A stretch of DNA of 64,000 nt from Anopheles merus (GCF_017562075.2 NC_054082.1:27636231-27700230), one strand, 5' to 3'; numbered from the stretch's first letter, positions 12,201-60,507 are shown. Numbers and translations: made by a program. The notes: generated by a model not told the origin, from the sequence alone.

Positions 12201-15200
12201 ATGCACTCATAGCGCTGAATTGGTGTCCATATCTGCACCATCGGTGGTGGGAGGCAATTTGTTCCATTTAATCTGGCAGAGGACGGAAGTGTAACGCATG
12301 TAAAATTTATTCTTTTGCGCACGACGGCTTCTAGGTAAAGCGATAGATGAAGGCTAGTGGTTGTAATGCAAATGGCACAATATATGCCGTAAATAAAAGC
12401 TTCTTATATTTTGAATAGTAACCAATTGAATGAATTTTAATAATCGACGTGTTCCTACGCAACATACGTATTGTGGAATATTTCTACTCACGCTTACTTC
12501 AATTATTATTTTCAACGATACTTTTTGCTTTCTGTATAACGCTAGTCAACCATTTTAAATTTCCGTTCAAGCTGTGCCGTTACAATGTGAATAGACAGAT
12601 CGCTATGTCGTATTTTGCCTTTTTTTAGACAACATTATCGATTAGTTTGTTTTTATTTTATCAGCCGAAGCGAACTATCCTCTCCCCGTTGCTCAACATC
12701 GATATTTTCGTAGCAATTGGGCACCTTCTTGTAGCTTCACCGATCACGAAGCGCTATGTCAACACTTCGGGCAGCCCGTCGGAGAAGCTTTCTGATTAAC
12801 CTCATCGTGTCATTTGCAGACACGAACGGTAATAACAAATTTTCAATGAAGCTACCGACTCAGTGCGGCAGGTGGAAGTGACCAACAAACAGTTTATTTA
12901 TATTTTGCCTCGTGCTTTGATCGAGCGATAATTAAACATATCGCACGCCAGAACGATGTTCCATATTTGGGACTGGCTCCGCACCGGAGGATTCCGTGCG
13001 CGGTTACTTCAGGTTGGTGGCGGTGGAGGATTGACTTAATTCAATTGGTAATTAATATTCACGAGCTGTGGTCAGAACGTTCGGATGACAGTATTTTAGA
13101 ATGAGTTTTTTTATTTTTGCTTTTGCTTAGAATGTTACTTATTCATTATTAGTGATACAGCTCCGTGTTGAAACAGTGGATTATGAACTCATGGAGAATG
13201 AGCTGAGGAAAATTGTTATGATAACCAACTTACCATTAACAGTAATTAGGCTTTTAAGTAGTATCAAGATCAAGTTTCCAAACCTAAAAGGCAATCGAAT
13301 TGAACGGCAGACAAAATAGTGTCACGCAGCCAATCATAACTGATGATAGTTTGATCAATTTTGTTCAGCTGTACAATACGCAGCAAAATGTAAACAACTA
13401 GTATTCATTGTTTGTATTTATAACAAGCGTATTCATGAATTTACCATACGCCAACAGAAAAATCAATTCGAGTGTGCATATTTTTATTCAATTGATCTTT
13501 GCAGGCCCTATAAAACATATTGCATTTTTACGATTTATATCACGCGCTTTCTGCTTATTGAATTTGCAAGATAGAATACCAGTGTGCGAATACATTACCT
13601 GTTGCACCCAGACGGTAGAAAAACATTGTTTCCGTTTGATGCACGGATGCAACAAATTGCATCCGTTACTACACCGGTGCGATATTGTGCAGCAGCTGTG
13701 CTGGTTTATCATACCGAACAAAAAAGGGGAAAAAAGATAACATGCACCAGATGCATTTGCATGCAGACGATGTAACGAAGTACGGTTGATGATTGAACTG
13801 TCCTTCAGCATCCTTGCCGTACTGAATGTACCCATAGCAAAAGAGATAGGAAGGATGGTTGTAGTACATATTAAACAAAAAAAACTTTTCCAAACAGGAC
13901 ACGATTGCAGTTTTCTTTGCACCTGCCGATGCACTGAACGGCACAGAAGAATGGGAAACTGTACAAAAGCACTGTGCTTCTGCTAGCACACAAACACATA
14001 CAGACACAAAAAACTGAAACCAACTCCCACGGTAGTGGCTGCGCGGTTGCCGTGAATAAGAAACGCGTGGCAGAATTTGAATTGCATTCCAAACGGAGCG
14101 AACGATCAATGCCGAGAGCGGCAAACAAGATGAAATCCTTCACTATGCTCTTCTATTGCCATGCTCTTTAACGCGATCGACAAAGTGTTTGCAACGTCGG
14201 GAAAAAAAACATTTTGTACGCTAAATGTGATCCTTTGCTTTTGCATTCTGAACGAACGTGCTTCGCGCTGGCAATGTATTCCCATTTTACCTAAACGAAT
14301 GGATTGGAGTGAACGTGTACCTTTTCAAAGAAGTCTGGGGAAACAGAACATTGCTCATGATTTCATAGACCGTAAGATGTATTTAGTAATCGATACATGT
14401 GATGCAAAATGATGCCTTCATCGGAAGACAATATCAGACGGTACTGTGTTGCTATCCATCGTTTCATGATGGTTAAGTGCGTTGGATTGAGCAGTGGTCG
14501 GTTTTTGCTTGTTTTGAACCATTCCATAATCACTTTTTAATTTTTCCATTCAACTGGAACTCTGATGCGATGCTCGAGTTGTTGTAGGCAACATCATCAT
14601 CATGTATGGATATTGATTTCCATCTGATTCAATCTGTTTGCATACACGGGGCAGGATTGACTTTCCTGTCATCCAAAAGTGTGTCACAGATAGTTAGAAA
14701 GGGCTAGACGAACCATTATCGTCATCATGACTGTGGTGTTAAACGAAAAAAAAAAAACACACAAACATAATAGAAGAAGTACAGCTCATATCATGTCCTC
14801 TAACAATTCTTAGCAACGATTGTTGACTGTTTAAATGTAAATCACTAAGTGTAGCTTTTATTGAAATATTTAGCAGTCGCTTAGTACACTTTAATAATTG
14901 AATGCAAAACACCTCTACCTAGCACAGCGTGGATCAATCGTGCTTCCTCGGTGAGATAATTGCTGTCCCGTAAAATCCTGCCTCAGTTTACAACCGGCCT
15001 TCGCAAAACTCTTTTCCATTAAGGCAATGGGCGCCAAATTCATCAGGCAGATTTATTTATGATCTACTTTGGGTTGAGTTTACAATTTCCCAAACGAGCC
15101 CGTAAATCCTTCATTTGATTCCGCGAGTTTTCGCTTTCGCAAGCGTAACTTGTTATGGGCAAGCTGTCGCATGCCGTTTTTACATCCACCAGCGCTTTAC

Positions 15201-16336
15201 TACCGAACTGAGCCAGAGCAAAGAGCCTGGAAAGGGAGTAAACTGCTCGAGCCCCAAACGTCCAGTCCCGTGGGTGGATAATATCGCACAGACGAGTGGT
15301 GAGAGATCTCTTTATTTTATCGCCTTCTTTGCCACTGCTTCTCTCTCCCCCTCCCCCTTTTTTTGAGGCTCATTAACTTCCGAATGATGACTGGTTGGTG
15401 GGTTGGAAGCAGTAAATGAAACTTCATAGCCTGCCTCCTACCACGAGGAAGGTTTTAGGTGATACAGCGTGATATGATTCCATGCTTCCTCGTGCTGTCG
15501 CTGCCTCGCTGCATTCCGCTGGTGTAACTGCGCGTCGGGTCGATTTTTTGGCAACGTTTTGAGCGTCCCAGCGACACGCAGCACGATCGATTGAATTGGT
15601 GTGGCGATAAGATGGAATTTTTCGCTCTACTCGTGCCTGTGTGCTGCATCATCTATTGACCAACCGGTGCCAATTGCGGACAGCCGATCGATTAGGGGTT
15701 AATGATTTATGCGTCCGGGGGGTTACTTGTACCATCGAACAGCATAATGGATGATTACTCTCCATGGTATGTTTAATCAATCGATCGTGCTTCATGGTAA
15801 TGAGAGAACGTTAAGCATCGTCCAAGTCTCAAAACAAAAAACTCCCAAAAATCATGGTTGGATTACTTTTTGAATGCCTTTTGGATGGATTGAAAAGCGC
15901 CATTAGTTTCTGCCTTTCCAAAAGCATATGAGTTTGCTTTTTTTTTAAATTTAGCTGAAACTTTCCCCAAAAGAAGACATGTTGTGGCTTTAACCTCGAA
16001 TAAAACTATTAAATTTTATAACTACAATTAAAAACTTTTTTTTATGATATCATAATACGTTATAGGAATTTAGATTGTTTCTCGTGAAGTATATATGGAG
16101 TATAAGAGGGAACGGGGAATATCTCTGAATGTTGATATATCCTTCGTTACTATTAATATCCTCTCTTGCCATATTATCTTCTGTAAGTCACGTTCGCACT
16201 GTGCTAATCTCTAATATAGTTTCAACCACATTCAGTGATTTCAAATTATATAAAAAAATCAATTACAACAAACAAATATGATAACAAAAGAGCATATAAT
16301 AAAATAATGTAATAAATTGCAACTGCTGCCAGACCT

Positions 16337-16543
16337 TCTCTTCTTCTTCTTTGGCACAACAACCGTTGTCGTTCAAGGCCTGGTAGTACCCACTAATGAA
16401 GTGAGCTTGGCTTTCAGTGACTTATTGTTACCATAGCAGGATAGTCAGTCCTACGTATGGGGGCACGGTCTATTCGGGACTTGAACCCATGACGGGCATG
16501 TTGTTACGTCGTACGAGTTGACGACTGTACCACCAGACCGGCC
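16337..16543 (-). mobile_element. tRNA-derived SINE, copy 2, intact with target duplication
   Basis: This 207-base element reads on the minus strand from GGCCGGTCTGGTGGTACAG to an AAGAAGAAGAAGAG tail. It has a pol III B-box match GGTTCAAGTCC and an A-box-like TGGTGGTACAGTCG. It is flanked by a perfect 12-base direct repeat, GCTGCCAGACCT, at 16325-16336 and 16544-16555, the hallmark of LINE-mediated insertion. Size and structure match the SINE200 type known from Anopheles; the family name is from memory. Confidence 0.9.
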
Positions 16544-16941
16544 GCTGCCAGACCTACAATATATTAATAATATAAGCAACTAATATTACTAATATCCTTA
16601 TAGCATTAGAACTCTTATACAAGTAATTTTCACGTTTTGCTTTGTTTATTTTGTTACACCAGCTAATGATGTATGACAGAAACCGTTTCATGTTGGTTGC
16701 AAATCGCAAGTTGATTCCATCCGAGGTAGCTACACAAAAACAATCGCTTTCATTTTTATAATCTCCCTCTGCAACATTACAACCTTCGCATACCCGGTAC
16801 AATCTCGAGGCTGAAGCGCTCTAATTAGAACCCAACGCGGAGATACATTAAGTAGATGAGAAATTTCTTTTGCGACACAAATTAGCTTCCGGTCGGCTAA
16901 CAGACCATTTGTACAGGGGCAGAATTCAAGGGACATCCGTG

Positions 16942-16942
<1 letters not shown>

Positions 16943-16980
<38 letters not shown>
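16943..16980. repeat. (CA)19 microsatellite
   Basis: An uninterrupted CA dinucleotide tract of 38 bases. It creates a spurious Cys-Val ORF on the minus strand. Confidence 0.95.
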
Positions 16981-16983
<3 letters not shown>

Positions 16984-18176
16984 CACATCTAATCGTCTTG
17001 CAACGCCCTAGAAACTGTGACGCACGTGAACATTATAATCGGCAAAAATTTGTTAAAACTAATTACCCCAAACCCAATTCCACGATAATGCTATTAGTAC
17101 TCCCGTTGGTCGCATCCGGCCGGACCGGGGTAATTTCTTTTTTTTTGTGTTTGGTGCTTTTGCTTCTGGGAGGAAAATTTGCTTCACCGGTGTATAGCAG
17201 TACGTTCTGTGCATCGTACAGAATAGTAGAACCACTGAAAAAAGGTACAAAAAGCTGTCTCCTCGTCGTAGTGTACGGTTTATCAGCAAAAAAGACACAG
17301 CAATCAATGGGTAGAGCAAAAGCAAGAAAGAAAAAATCCGTTGTCAATCCACTCATCCAACGTGAAGCAATTTTCGTTCTACAACTTCCTGCCATCGGGT
17401 TGTAATCGTTCGCCCGGCACTGGGGCGGGAAGTAAAGCTCGCTCGGTATCACTATTTATCACACTGCGGTTGGATTAAATCATCAGACAGGGAGAGCAAG
17501 ATCGAGTTCGCAGCATGCTTTGCCGTCATCGTTGAATGGACAGAGCCAACAAAACAGCACAAAAAAAAGAAGACCTCCGCCAAACACAAAAACGGGGGGT
17601 GTAGAAACTAACCTGGCTTGCCTAACCGTCGCGTTGCCTCCCTTACCTACCCCACTGTACAAACACTTCTTCACCCGTTCGTACGATAAACCGGGCGAGC
17701 AAGATGCGACACGGTTTTGAAACGCAAACTTTACACAGACCTTCAGCGTTTTGCCCCTCCCCTTGCTGCAAGACCGTTCTTGACGGTGGACCGTGCCAGC
17801 ATCGGCGAAGATGAACTGGGCGACAAAAAGAGCTAATGAGCCGCTTTACTGCCGTATTACAGCGTCGTACCGTATTCGTCAGGTGATGGGGTGGGTTGAT
17901 CTCTTATCTTGCATCTGAGCGTTCGTCAGATACTGGGGTGATAAAAAACAGAACCAGCAGATTTGAAGGTATGGTAAGTGGCACAGGGACGTGATGGAAC
18001 GGGAACAACTACATCCCGCGCAATGTACTAGAGCGCAGTGCAACGGGTCTGTGGGGGGAAGAACTTTCAATTGGTACGCCGTGCGATCCGTCATTGCTGC
18101 AGCAGGGAACCAAAACAGTAAAAAAAGGCAGCTTCCTTAATATGCCTCTTGTTACGATATTGCCTCTCATTTCAGA

Positions 18177-18907
18177 TTCCACATCATTTGCACCGTACTT
18201 GCCGCATCCGCGTTGCGTGCATCAATGTTAGCCTACCTTTCAGGCGCACTGTGCTAACGAGTGAAAAGTTCCGTTCCGATTGCGTATCGATCCAGCGGGT
18301 TGTGCGAACGTGCGAGAAAGCGCGCGAAAAACGGGAACCAGGCAGCGCTGGTTCTGTGGTGAAATGCATTTAAGTGCAATATAAAAATTAAACGACAAAG
18401 TTGTTTGGTGGTCAACCAGTCTGTGTGTGAGTGCGTAAGTGCTGTGTGCGGGTTAATGCAATTGACATCCGGTGTCATTGGCATTCCGGGCGAATACCGT
18501 GAGCGATAGCGTCCGGTACGTGACGGTCGTGCAGAGTGGTTGGTGCTACATGGGTCATATCTACATTTTATGGTAATTCCGGGAGTGTATTCCCCCCCCC
18601 CTTCCCCCCATTTGTAGCTGCATAGTGTTTTTGGTGCTTTCTTATCATCGTTGCGCTTGCTGACGCGCGGCTATAATTGCTTCCAACGAAAATGACGATA
18701 GACACGAATTGTTGCTAACTGCAGCTAAACACACACACAAATATAAAAAGGCTTTTGCCCTGCTAAAAAACGCAAAAAAAAACAAACATCCCAGCGACCC
18801 GACCACCATGCGAGAACGAACGAAAGTGAAACGAGCTCCGATTCTGCGGTAAGCCACCTGCCAGGTGTCTAATTGCGACCCAACTCCCACCGCCAAACAG
18901 CCAAACC
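18177..18907 (+). other. 5' leader of the receptor gene (putative)
   Basis: An acceptor-like CTCTCATTTCAG ends at 18176, and the sequence then runs to the receptor start codon at 18908. The leader includes a poly-C run near 18590-18607, an A-rich run near 18765-18785 and several upstream ATGs. An in-frame stop (TGA at 18827-18829) precedes the start codon, with no in-frame ATG in between, so 18908 is the first possible start of the receptor frame. The left boundary is inferred from the splice-site match only. Confidence 0.4.
18808..18852 (+). CDS. Upstream ORF of 14 codons in receptor leader
   Basis: ATG at 18808 in good context (ACCACCATG) opens 14 basic codons (MRERTKVKRAPILR) and stops at 18850-18852, 55 bases before the receptor ATG and out of frame with it. 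Upstream ORFs of this kind often lower translation of the main frame. Whether the transcript includes this part of the leader is not known. Confidence 0.35.
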   Translation: MRERTKVKRAPILR

Positions 18908-55556
<36,649 letters not shown>

Positions 55557-57020
55557 CAGTACTGCAGCTAGCAGGGCACAGTGAGCCGACACTGGGTAGT
55601 CTGTGAGGCGTGATAAGGGAGAGAAAGAGGGGGTGTTGATACGCAGACTTGGTATCAAGGTGCGCGCAAGTACTCGGTGTCGCAGTCTCCTGCCCCGAAA
55701 CACGTGTCACCGGCAAACACCCAAAGAAAGTAGACAAGAAACGTTCATGGCGACGATAGTTTAGATTTGTTAAGGGAAAAAAACACACACACACACACAA
55801 GAAAGTGATTACACCACGTTCTACCGTAGTTGGTACGGAGAAACCAATCGATCGAAGCAAAGGTAGCGCGTGGCTAACGAAGCCGGAAGCGAGACAGGGA
55901 ATCCGTGTGATGGATGTGCACAAGATCCTTCCCCCATTTGCCCGATGTACAACAATGTGATGATGAGCTTACTATAGAGAAATATCCTGTAGCTGTCTTC
56001 TGAGCTTTTTTTTCGTTTTTTTTTCGTTTGAATCTAATCTTCCCAAGACGTTGATGAATAAGGGTAACAGTTCTCGGTTTAACCGGATGTACCGGGTGTA
56101 AGGAGGGATAATAAAAAAAAAACTAGCCAAACAGAGCGTGTATAAAGTGAAGTGTTACATTAGGATATAATAAAGTAGCGAATAAAGAGAGAGAGAAACA
56201 GAGCGAGAGAGAGAAAAATAGAGGGAGAGAGAGAATGTGGGTGCAAATAAAAGGGCGAAAACTTATGGAAACGTTACGAGTGATGGAAACGAATGGTACA
56301 AAATGCAGTTAATATCCATTTAAAACACGCGCACACTAAACAACTAATCTTTAACAGAAACAACGTGTTAGTGTCTCACCCTCCTGTCGAGATCATTTGC
56401 TTTAACAGATGGATTTAACATGAGTCTTTAACACGCAAATTATTAGTGCATTTTTCCATTAAAACGTTGGTTAATTTCATCCGCTCTTGTGGCCGCAAAA
56501 GCATTGAACCAAAAACACATAGACACCCACAGTTCCCGTGTTGTTTTCCACTTCCGGTGGTCCGGTGGTGACGCACGCGGTGCCTGTATTGTATTGTGAG
56601 CGCAGTTCCACCTTTCCGCCAGCATTTGAGATAAGTGGACCGTTAGTGGACAAACAGCGATAAGAAGCAGCCAGAGTGGAGGGGAGAGGATTAGCGGCTT
56701 TAAACGATGACGCACCGGGCACAGGGGGATGAGGGCTGAGCGCACGCTGCTGTGGATGTGGATTCAAACATTTCCGGAAGTGCATGTTCTCTCACTCTCT
56801 CCTTCTCGGAAAGAAAAAAGCAAAACGAAAGTAAATCCCCCCAGAATTCGGTCGAAACGAGGGTGCAGCAACGAGAGAGCAAAAAACTGAACACACATAC
56901 ATGATACACTCCCTGGAACACTTAAACAGATACACACCCACACGCAATCCAGAACGGGTACACAGATCTTGGAAGGATATGTCTGTTGTAATATGAGAAG
57001 AAGATAAATAAAAAGTTTAA
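55557..57020 (+). other. Receptor 3' untranslated region (putative)
   Basis: Sequence after the receptor stop codon. AATAAA polyadenylation signals lie at 56110, 56169, 56181 and 57007, so the end is uncertain and several sites may be used. It contains purine-rich GAGAGA tracts (about 56187-56233). ORFs here are short and on both strands. Confidence 0.45.
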
Positions 57021-58341
57021 GATGATTGTAAACTTTTTCGTTCGTCGGCTCGGTTTGTCTCGACTGGCTCTGCTTTTGCGTTACTTTGGAGGAATGGTGC
57101 TTCCGGTGGCTAATTTCCTGCACGTGGTTTGCATGTTTGCTGGGGTGCGCCCTCTTGATTTCTTCTTGGATGGTGGATTTAGATGGATGGAAACTTTTTG
57201 GTCAAAGTTTAACGCGTGCAGAAGTAGAAGAAACGTTTCCGAAACGTGCACGGCCTAGTGGACGTGCCTGGGGAAGACGGCACAAAACAACATAAATCCA
57301 CCGAAAAAAGGCAACCAAAGGCAGCGTGAAGATAAGGAGCAACATCGTACCCCTGGGGGAGCTGAGGCCAACTTTATTGATTTCCGGCCATAGGGTCTAT
57401 AGGGCGTCTGTGGGGTTTGTGGTGAGTGGTGTCATAACTTTTCCGGGCCTCCGGGAGGGGATAAGCGCATACCACCCAACCCAACCCTAAGTGGTCATCC
57501 GTCACGTGGGGCTGAGATGATTTGGTCTTTTATATAGCGGAAGTTTTTGAAAAAGGGCCAGCTGAGTGGCTACGCGAGTGAACATGATTGGTAATGGACG
57601 GTTGATAAGAGCAGCGTGTGGTTGCTGTTTCCGCTTGAAGCACACTTCATTACACCGGAACAAATTGGTTTAGTGATGCGATCGTGGATGAGAACGCTTT
57701 TGTTTTCTCCCTCTTGTTTGTGTTACCATTTTCACACAATGTGACACCTTTATATGAAGTGAATTGGTTGGAATATAATTAAATTACCAAGAACATTACT
57801 GTTCAAAAGGAATTGGATTTTTGTTTTGTAATATATACAGAGATCTTAACTTTTCGACGCTAACAACGCACCTTTATTGGTTTCAGTTTCTGTTGTAATT
57901 TTACATAAAATCACACATTTTAAGCATAACCATGGCAAAAAAGCAGGTTTAAATTGTTTGAATCATTTCAAACGTATGTTTTGTTTTTATGACGATCTCT
58001 GATCCAACGGTAACACCAAAATCGAAAACCCAAACACCACAAACAAATCTTTACGCACCAACGGTTTGCGTTTGCTGCCACTAGAAATTGCAACAGCATT
58101 GGACATCGAAAAACAAGCTTAAAATGATTGACACATTGCTTGTTCATCTACGATCAGCTTACTGGCAATACTGTAATGGAAACGAACCTAAACCGTCTAT
58201 GACGAGTGGATAAAGATAAAGAGAAAAGAGGAACAAAACTCAGGAACGTAAAAAAAACCGAGAAGAAAACACAGGAAACAGGTACTAATCTAGCAAAGAT
58301 CGTACGTGGCGGCCGCCAAAGACTGCACCCCCCGGGCTCCT
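57021..58341. other. Intergenic region between convergent genes
   Basis: The receptor gene (+) and the DELE1-like gene (-) point toward each other across this stretch. Two overlapping plus ORFs near 57.02-57.30 kb (about 70-78 codons) have no recognisable domain. The remainder is AT-rich. It probably includes the DELE1 3' untranslated region at its right edge. Confidence 0.55.
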
Positions 58342-58689
58342 CTATCCACTGGATGCTACAAGCTGTAGCTGTACATTTGGCCGCTCACCGTTGTGCTTTA
58401 CCGCGTGGAACTGGTCAACGTTCTCGAGTGCAAACTGGAACGATGGCAGCCCGTAGCCGCTGTCATGCTGTTGGCCACTGGCCAACGATTCCCGCCGACT
58501 GGTACGATACTTTGGTCCGAGAGCGACAATTGCATCCTGCAGCCCTAGCTCGGCGGCGGCGAGGAAATACTTCTTCGCCATCGCGCGATTCGGACGCAAA
58601 CCAGCAAAACCGCGTGCATGAAAGACGCCAACGTTGTAGATCGCTTGCGGGTGTCCCTGCTTCGCTGCCAGCTGGTAGCATTCCAAGGC
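58342..58689 (-). CDS. DELE1: DELE1-like exon 3
   Basis: The last exon codes residues 337-451 and the stop. It begins ALECYQLAAKQG right after a TTTGTAG acceptor, carries the last two Sel1-like repeats and ends in a polar tail containing SGYGLPSFQFALEN, which resembles the conserved C-terminal motif of DELE1. Confidence 0.85.
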   Translation of the reverse strand, partial: ALECYQLAAKQGHPQAIYNVGVFHARGFAGLRPNRAMAKKYFLAAAELGLQDAIVALGPKYRTSRRESLASGQQHDSGYGLPSFQFALENVDQFHAVKHNGERPNVQLQLVASSG

Positions 58690-59948
58690 CTACAAACGTC
58701 ACAGTACATTGTGGGGTGTATTATGATAAAATAAATTATCCATTGGTAGGAGAATCATTACTCACCATAGCCATGTCCTTCGGGATGCCGTAGCCCTGCT
58801 CGTAGCATATGCCGAGATTGAACGCGGCCCCCGCGTGCTGATGGCTCGTGCCCAGCTTCAGATGGGAAACGGCTGAAGCATACTCGCCCAGCTCCAGATT
58901 CCGGCAGCCTAGCTGATACTCAATCTCTCCCAGCACCGAGACCAAGTGTTTGAAAGCCCCTTCGACCGTTTCCGGTTGTTCCACGGTTTCCTTCGTTGGT
59001 ACGTCCGCCACCGGATCAGTGCTACGCTGCGAGACAAACTCCTCGTGCGGTGCCTTAACCGTCGGTTTTGTTTCGTTGTTTACTTGAAAAACGAAACGCT
59101 GCACCTCACCCCGATGTCTGTCGGTGTAGTCCACAAAGTCGTGCCCCCCATCGCGAGGGATGAACGGTGCAAACAGCTGTACCAGAGTGTTCGCCTGCTG
59201 CTGCTTTCCCGCCTCCGTAGATCCATCCGTGATCGATGGATTAGGATACGGTGCTGTAAGGCTTCCGCTGGAGCGCAACCCAAAGTACTGCGCCAGTGCC
59301 TCGCAATGACGGGCCGAAAGTTTACGCTGCTCAGCCGCGGCATGAAGCAGCTGGGAAGGGGCGCAGCGGGACGGATGTTCAAACGGCTGGGTGCGACGAT
59401 AAAGACAGAGCAGCTGGCTGGTGTACCAGCCACAGATAATGGCACTGGTCTGTGGAAAGAGGAATAAAAAGCCAAGCGCAAAAATAACTCAGATAAGCAT
59501 CTTATCATTAGGTGATTGCGAATTTGTTTACATTTAGATGGGCGCCTTTTTGTTCCCGTTTTGTAGCAGCTTTCCGGGCAGGCTTGCCCTATCGCAATGA
59601 GTCAGCAGGATGGATCGAACTTACCCATGTTATTGCCCCAAGCCAGGAGTGTTCGAACGGTGTCTGGGGATACTCCTTCCGCCGGGTGCCCTCCCGATCG
59701 GACTGGTTCGAACCCGTGCCATACTCCTGCTGCGTCCGATCGCCGAGCTCGTTCGGGCGGGCAACGTAAAGCAAACAGTAGCGCCGACCGTTCGCTTCAT
59801 GTTGCTCCTGTGCTCCTGTACCGTCTTCCGGCGGGGTTTCACCGCAGAACCGCTCTCCTGCACCACAGTTCCAGGTGCGCCGTACCTCTAGTACATGGGC
59901 AGTCTTGTCGTACACATCGCGTATACGACGGGAAACATATTTCCACAT
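58342..59948 (-). CDS. DELE1: DELE1-like mitochondrial Sel1/TPR-repeat protein, three exons, 451 aa
   Basis: Minus-strand exons 59948-59625, 59449-58766 and 58689-58342 join in phase 0 across introns of 175 and 76 bases with GT-AG ends. The protein opens with a basic, probably mitochondrial, presequence (MWKYVSRRIRDVYDK). A hydrophobic segment lies at about 101-121 (WLGAITWTSAIICGWYTSQ), where human DELE1 has a similar DAISWGTLAVLALQL-like stretch. Sel1-like repeats cover about 285-394 (AAFNLGICYEQGYGIPKD, CYQLAAKQGHPQAIYNVGVF, KKYFLAAAELGLQDA). In human cells DELE1 is processed after mitochondrial stress and activates the kinase HRI to start the integrated stress response. This copy is shorter than the human protein (515 residues as I recall) and has fewer repeats. 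The family is fairly sure; function in an insect is inferred. Confidence 0.85.
58766..59449 (-). CDS. DELE1: DELE1-like exon 2
   Basis: Residues 109-336. It begins TSAIICGWYTSQLL after a CTTTCCACAG acceptor, passes through a polar linker and enters the first Sel1-like repeats (ASAVSHLKLGTSHQHAGAAF). The donor is GTGAGT. Reading into the intron would add VSNDSPTNG and stop. Confidence 0.87.
59625..59948 (-). CDS. DELE1: DELE1-like exon 1: mitochondrial presequence
   Basis: Residues 1-108, from ATG at 59948 to a GTAAGT donor. The first 30 residues are Arg-rich with no acidic cluster, as in matrix-targeting presequences. A three-codon upstream ORF (59972-59961) precedes the start. Confidence 0.83.
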
Positions 59949-60476
59949 CGCTTGCCGCGCTCACTGCTGCATCGACGGTACGTAGTAACTGTGCCGGGCC
60001 CAAACTGTATGGTAGAAATTAGTTTTGCGGACCTGAAAGTGTTTTAAAACTTTGCTGAAAAAGAGACTTGTTGTGGAGCCAGCGGAGAAAAACAGACGCG
60101 AAATATGTCTGTTTTCCTTTCTCCTCATGGTGGCCTTGCGCTTTGACGTTTGTACGGGCTGGCAACACGTGATAACCGGTTGGACATCACGGTGGGACGC
60201 GTTTTTTATTCGAAATTTTTAGCTAACTTATTTTAAGAGCAATCATTTTTTTAAATTACGAACTCGATTTAAAATAAGAGATTCCATTTACTTTAAATAA
60301 AAATTACAATCAATACAATTTCATAACTGGCTGCGTACTTCATTTTCCACGTTTGACAGTACCCCGACCGATTCGCGACGCGCAGCTGTCAAACACAAAC
60401 GAAGCGTCCGGAAAAGTTAAGGACGTGCTTGCAAAACAAAACTAATTCCGCCGTATTTCATTGAGAAAATACAAAT
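59949..60476. promoter_or_regulatory. Divergent promoter region of DELE1 and LEO1
   Basis: Only 528 bases separate the two start codons. The region includes a perfect 9-base inverted repeat GTTTGACAG (60352-60360) and CTGTCAAAC (60386-60394), containing TGACAG cores of the type bound by TALE homeodomain factors, and a CACGTG E-box at 60166-60171. No clear TATA box is seen, as is usual for housekeeping genes. Shared regulation is an inference. Confidence 0.55.
59961..59972 (-). CDS. Minimal upstream ORF before DELE1 (Met-Gln-Gln-stop)
   Basis: On the minus strand, ATG CAG CAG TGA ends 12 bases before the DELE1 start codon and in the same frame. A uORF this short and this close normally limits initiation at the main start. 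Its presence in the mRNA depends on where transcription starts, which is unknown. Confidence 0.4.
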   Translation of the reverse strand: MQQ

Positions 60477-60507
60477 ATGGGCCACGATACAGAGTCAGAT
60501 GGGTCAG
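60477..60507 (+). CDS. LEO1: LEO1 exon 1
   Basis: It codes MGHDTESDGS plus one base. The donor is GTAAGT. The ATG context is AAATATGG. The exon is too short to be found as an ORF but is needed to open the frame of exon 2. Confidence 0.82.

Larger units (their letters stand above)
3241..18176. other. Long non-coding stretch (intergenic or 5' intron)
   Basis: About 15 kb with no supported protein gene. Frames of 60-150 codons occur on both strands (for example at 13.4-14.2 kb and 17.0-17.4 kb), overlap each other and show no domain or conserved motif. The stretch contains a SINE at 16,337, a CA repeat at 16,943 and small GC-rich islands at about 8.5, 11.9-12.3, 12.7-13.0 and 15.1-15.6 kb, which could be regulatory. 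If the distant 5' exon is real, this is the first intron of the receptor gene. Confidence 0.5.

Noticed and set aside
13408..14412. Several overlapping 60-151 codon ORFs on both strands
   Set aside because: Mutually overlapping, Cys/Phe-rich and without domain or start context; best explained by locally balanced base composition.
58206..58793. 195-codon plus-strand ORF and a 173-codon one at 58946-59467
   Set aside because: Both are antisense to the DELE1-like exons, which have the recognisable Sel1 repeats and consistent splice sites.
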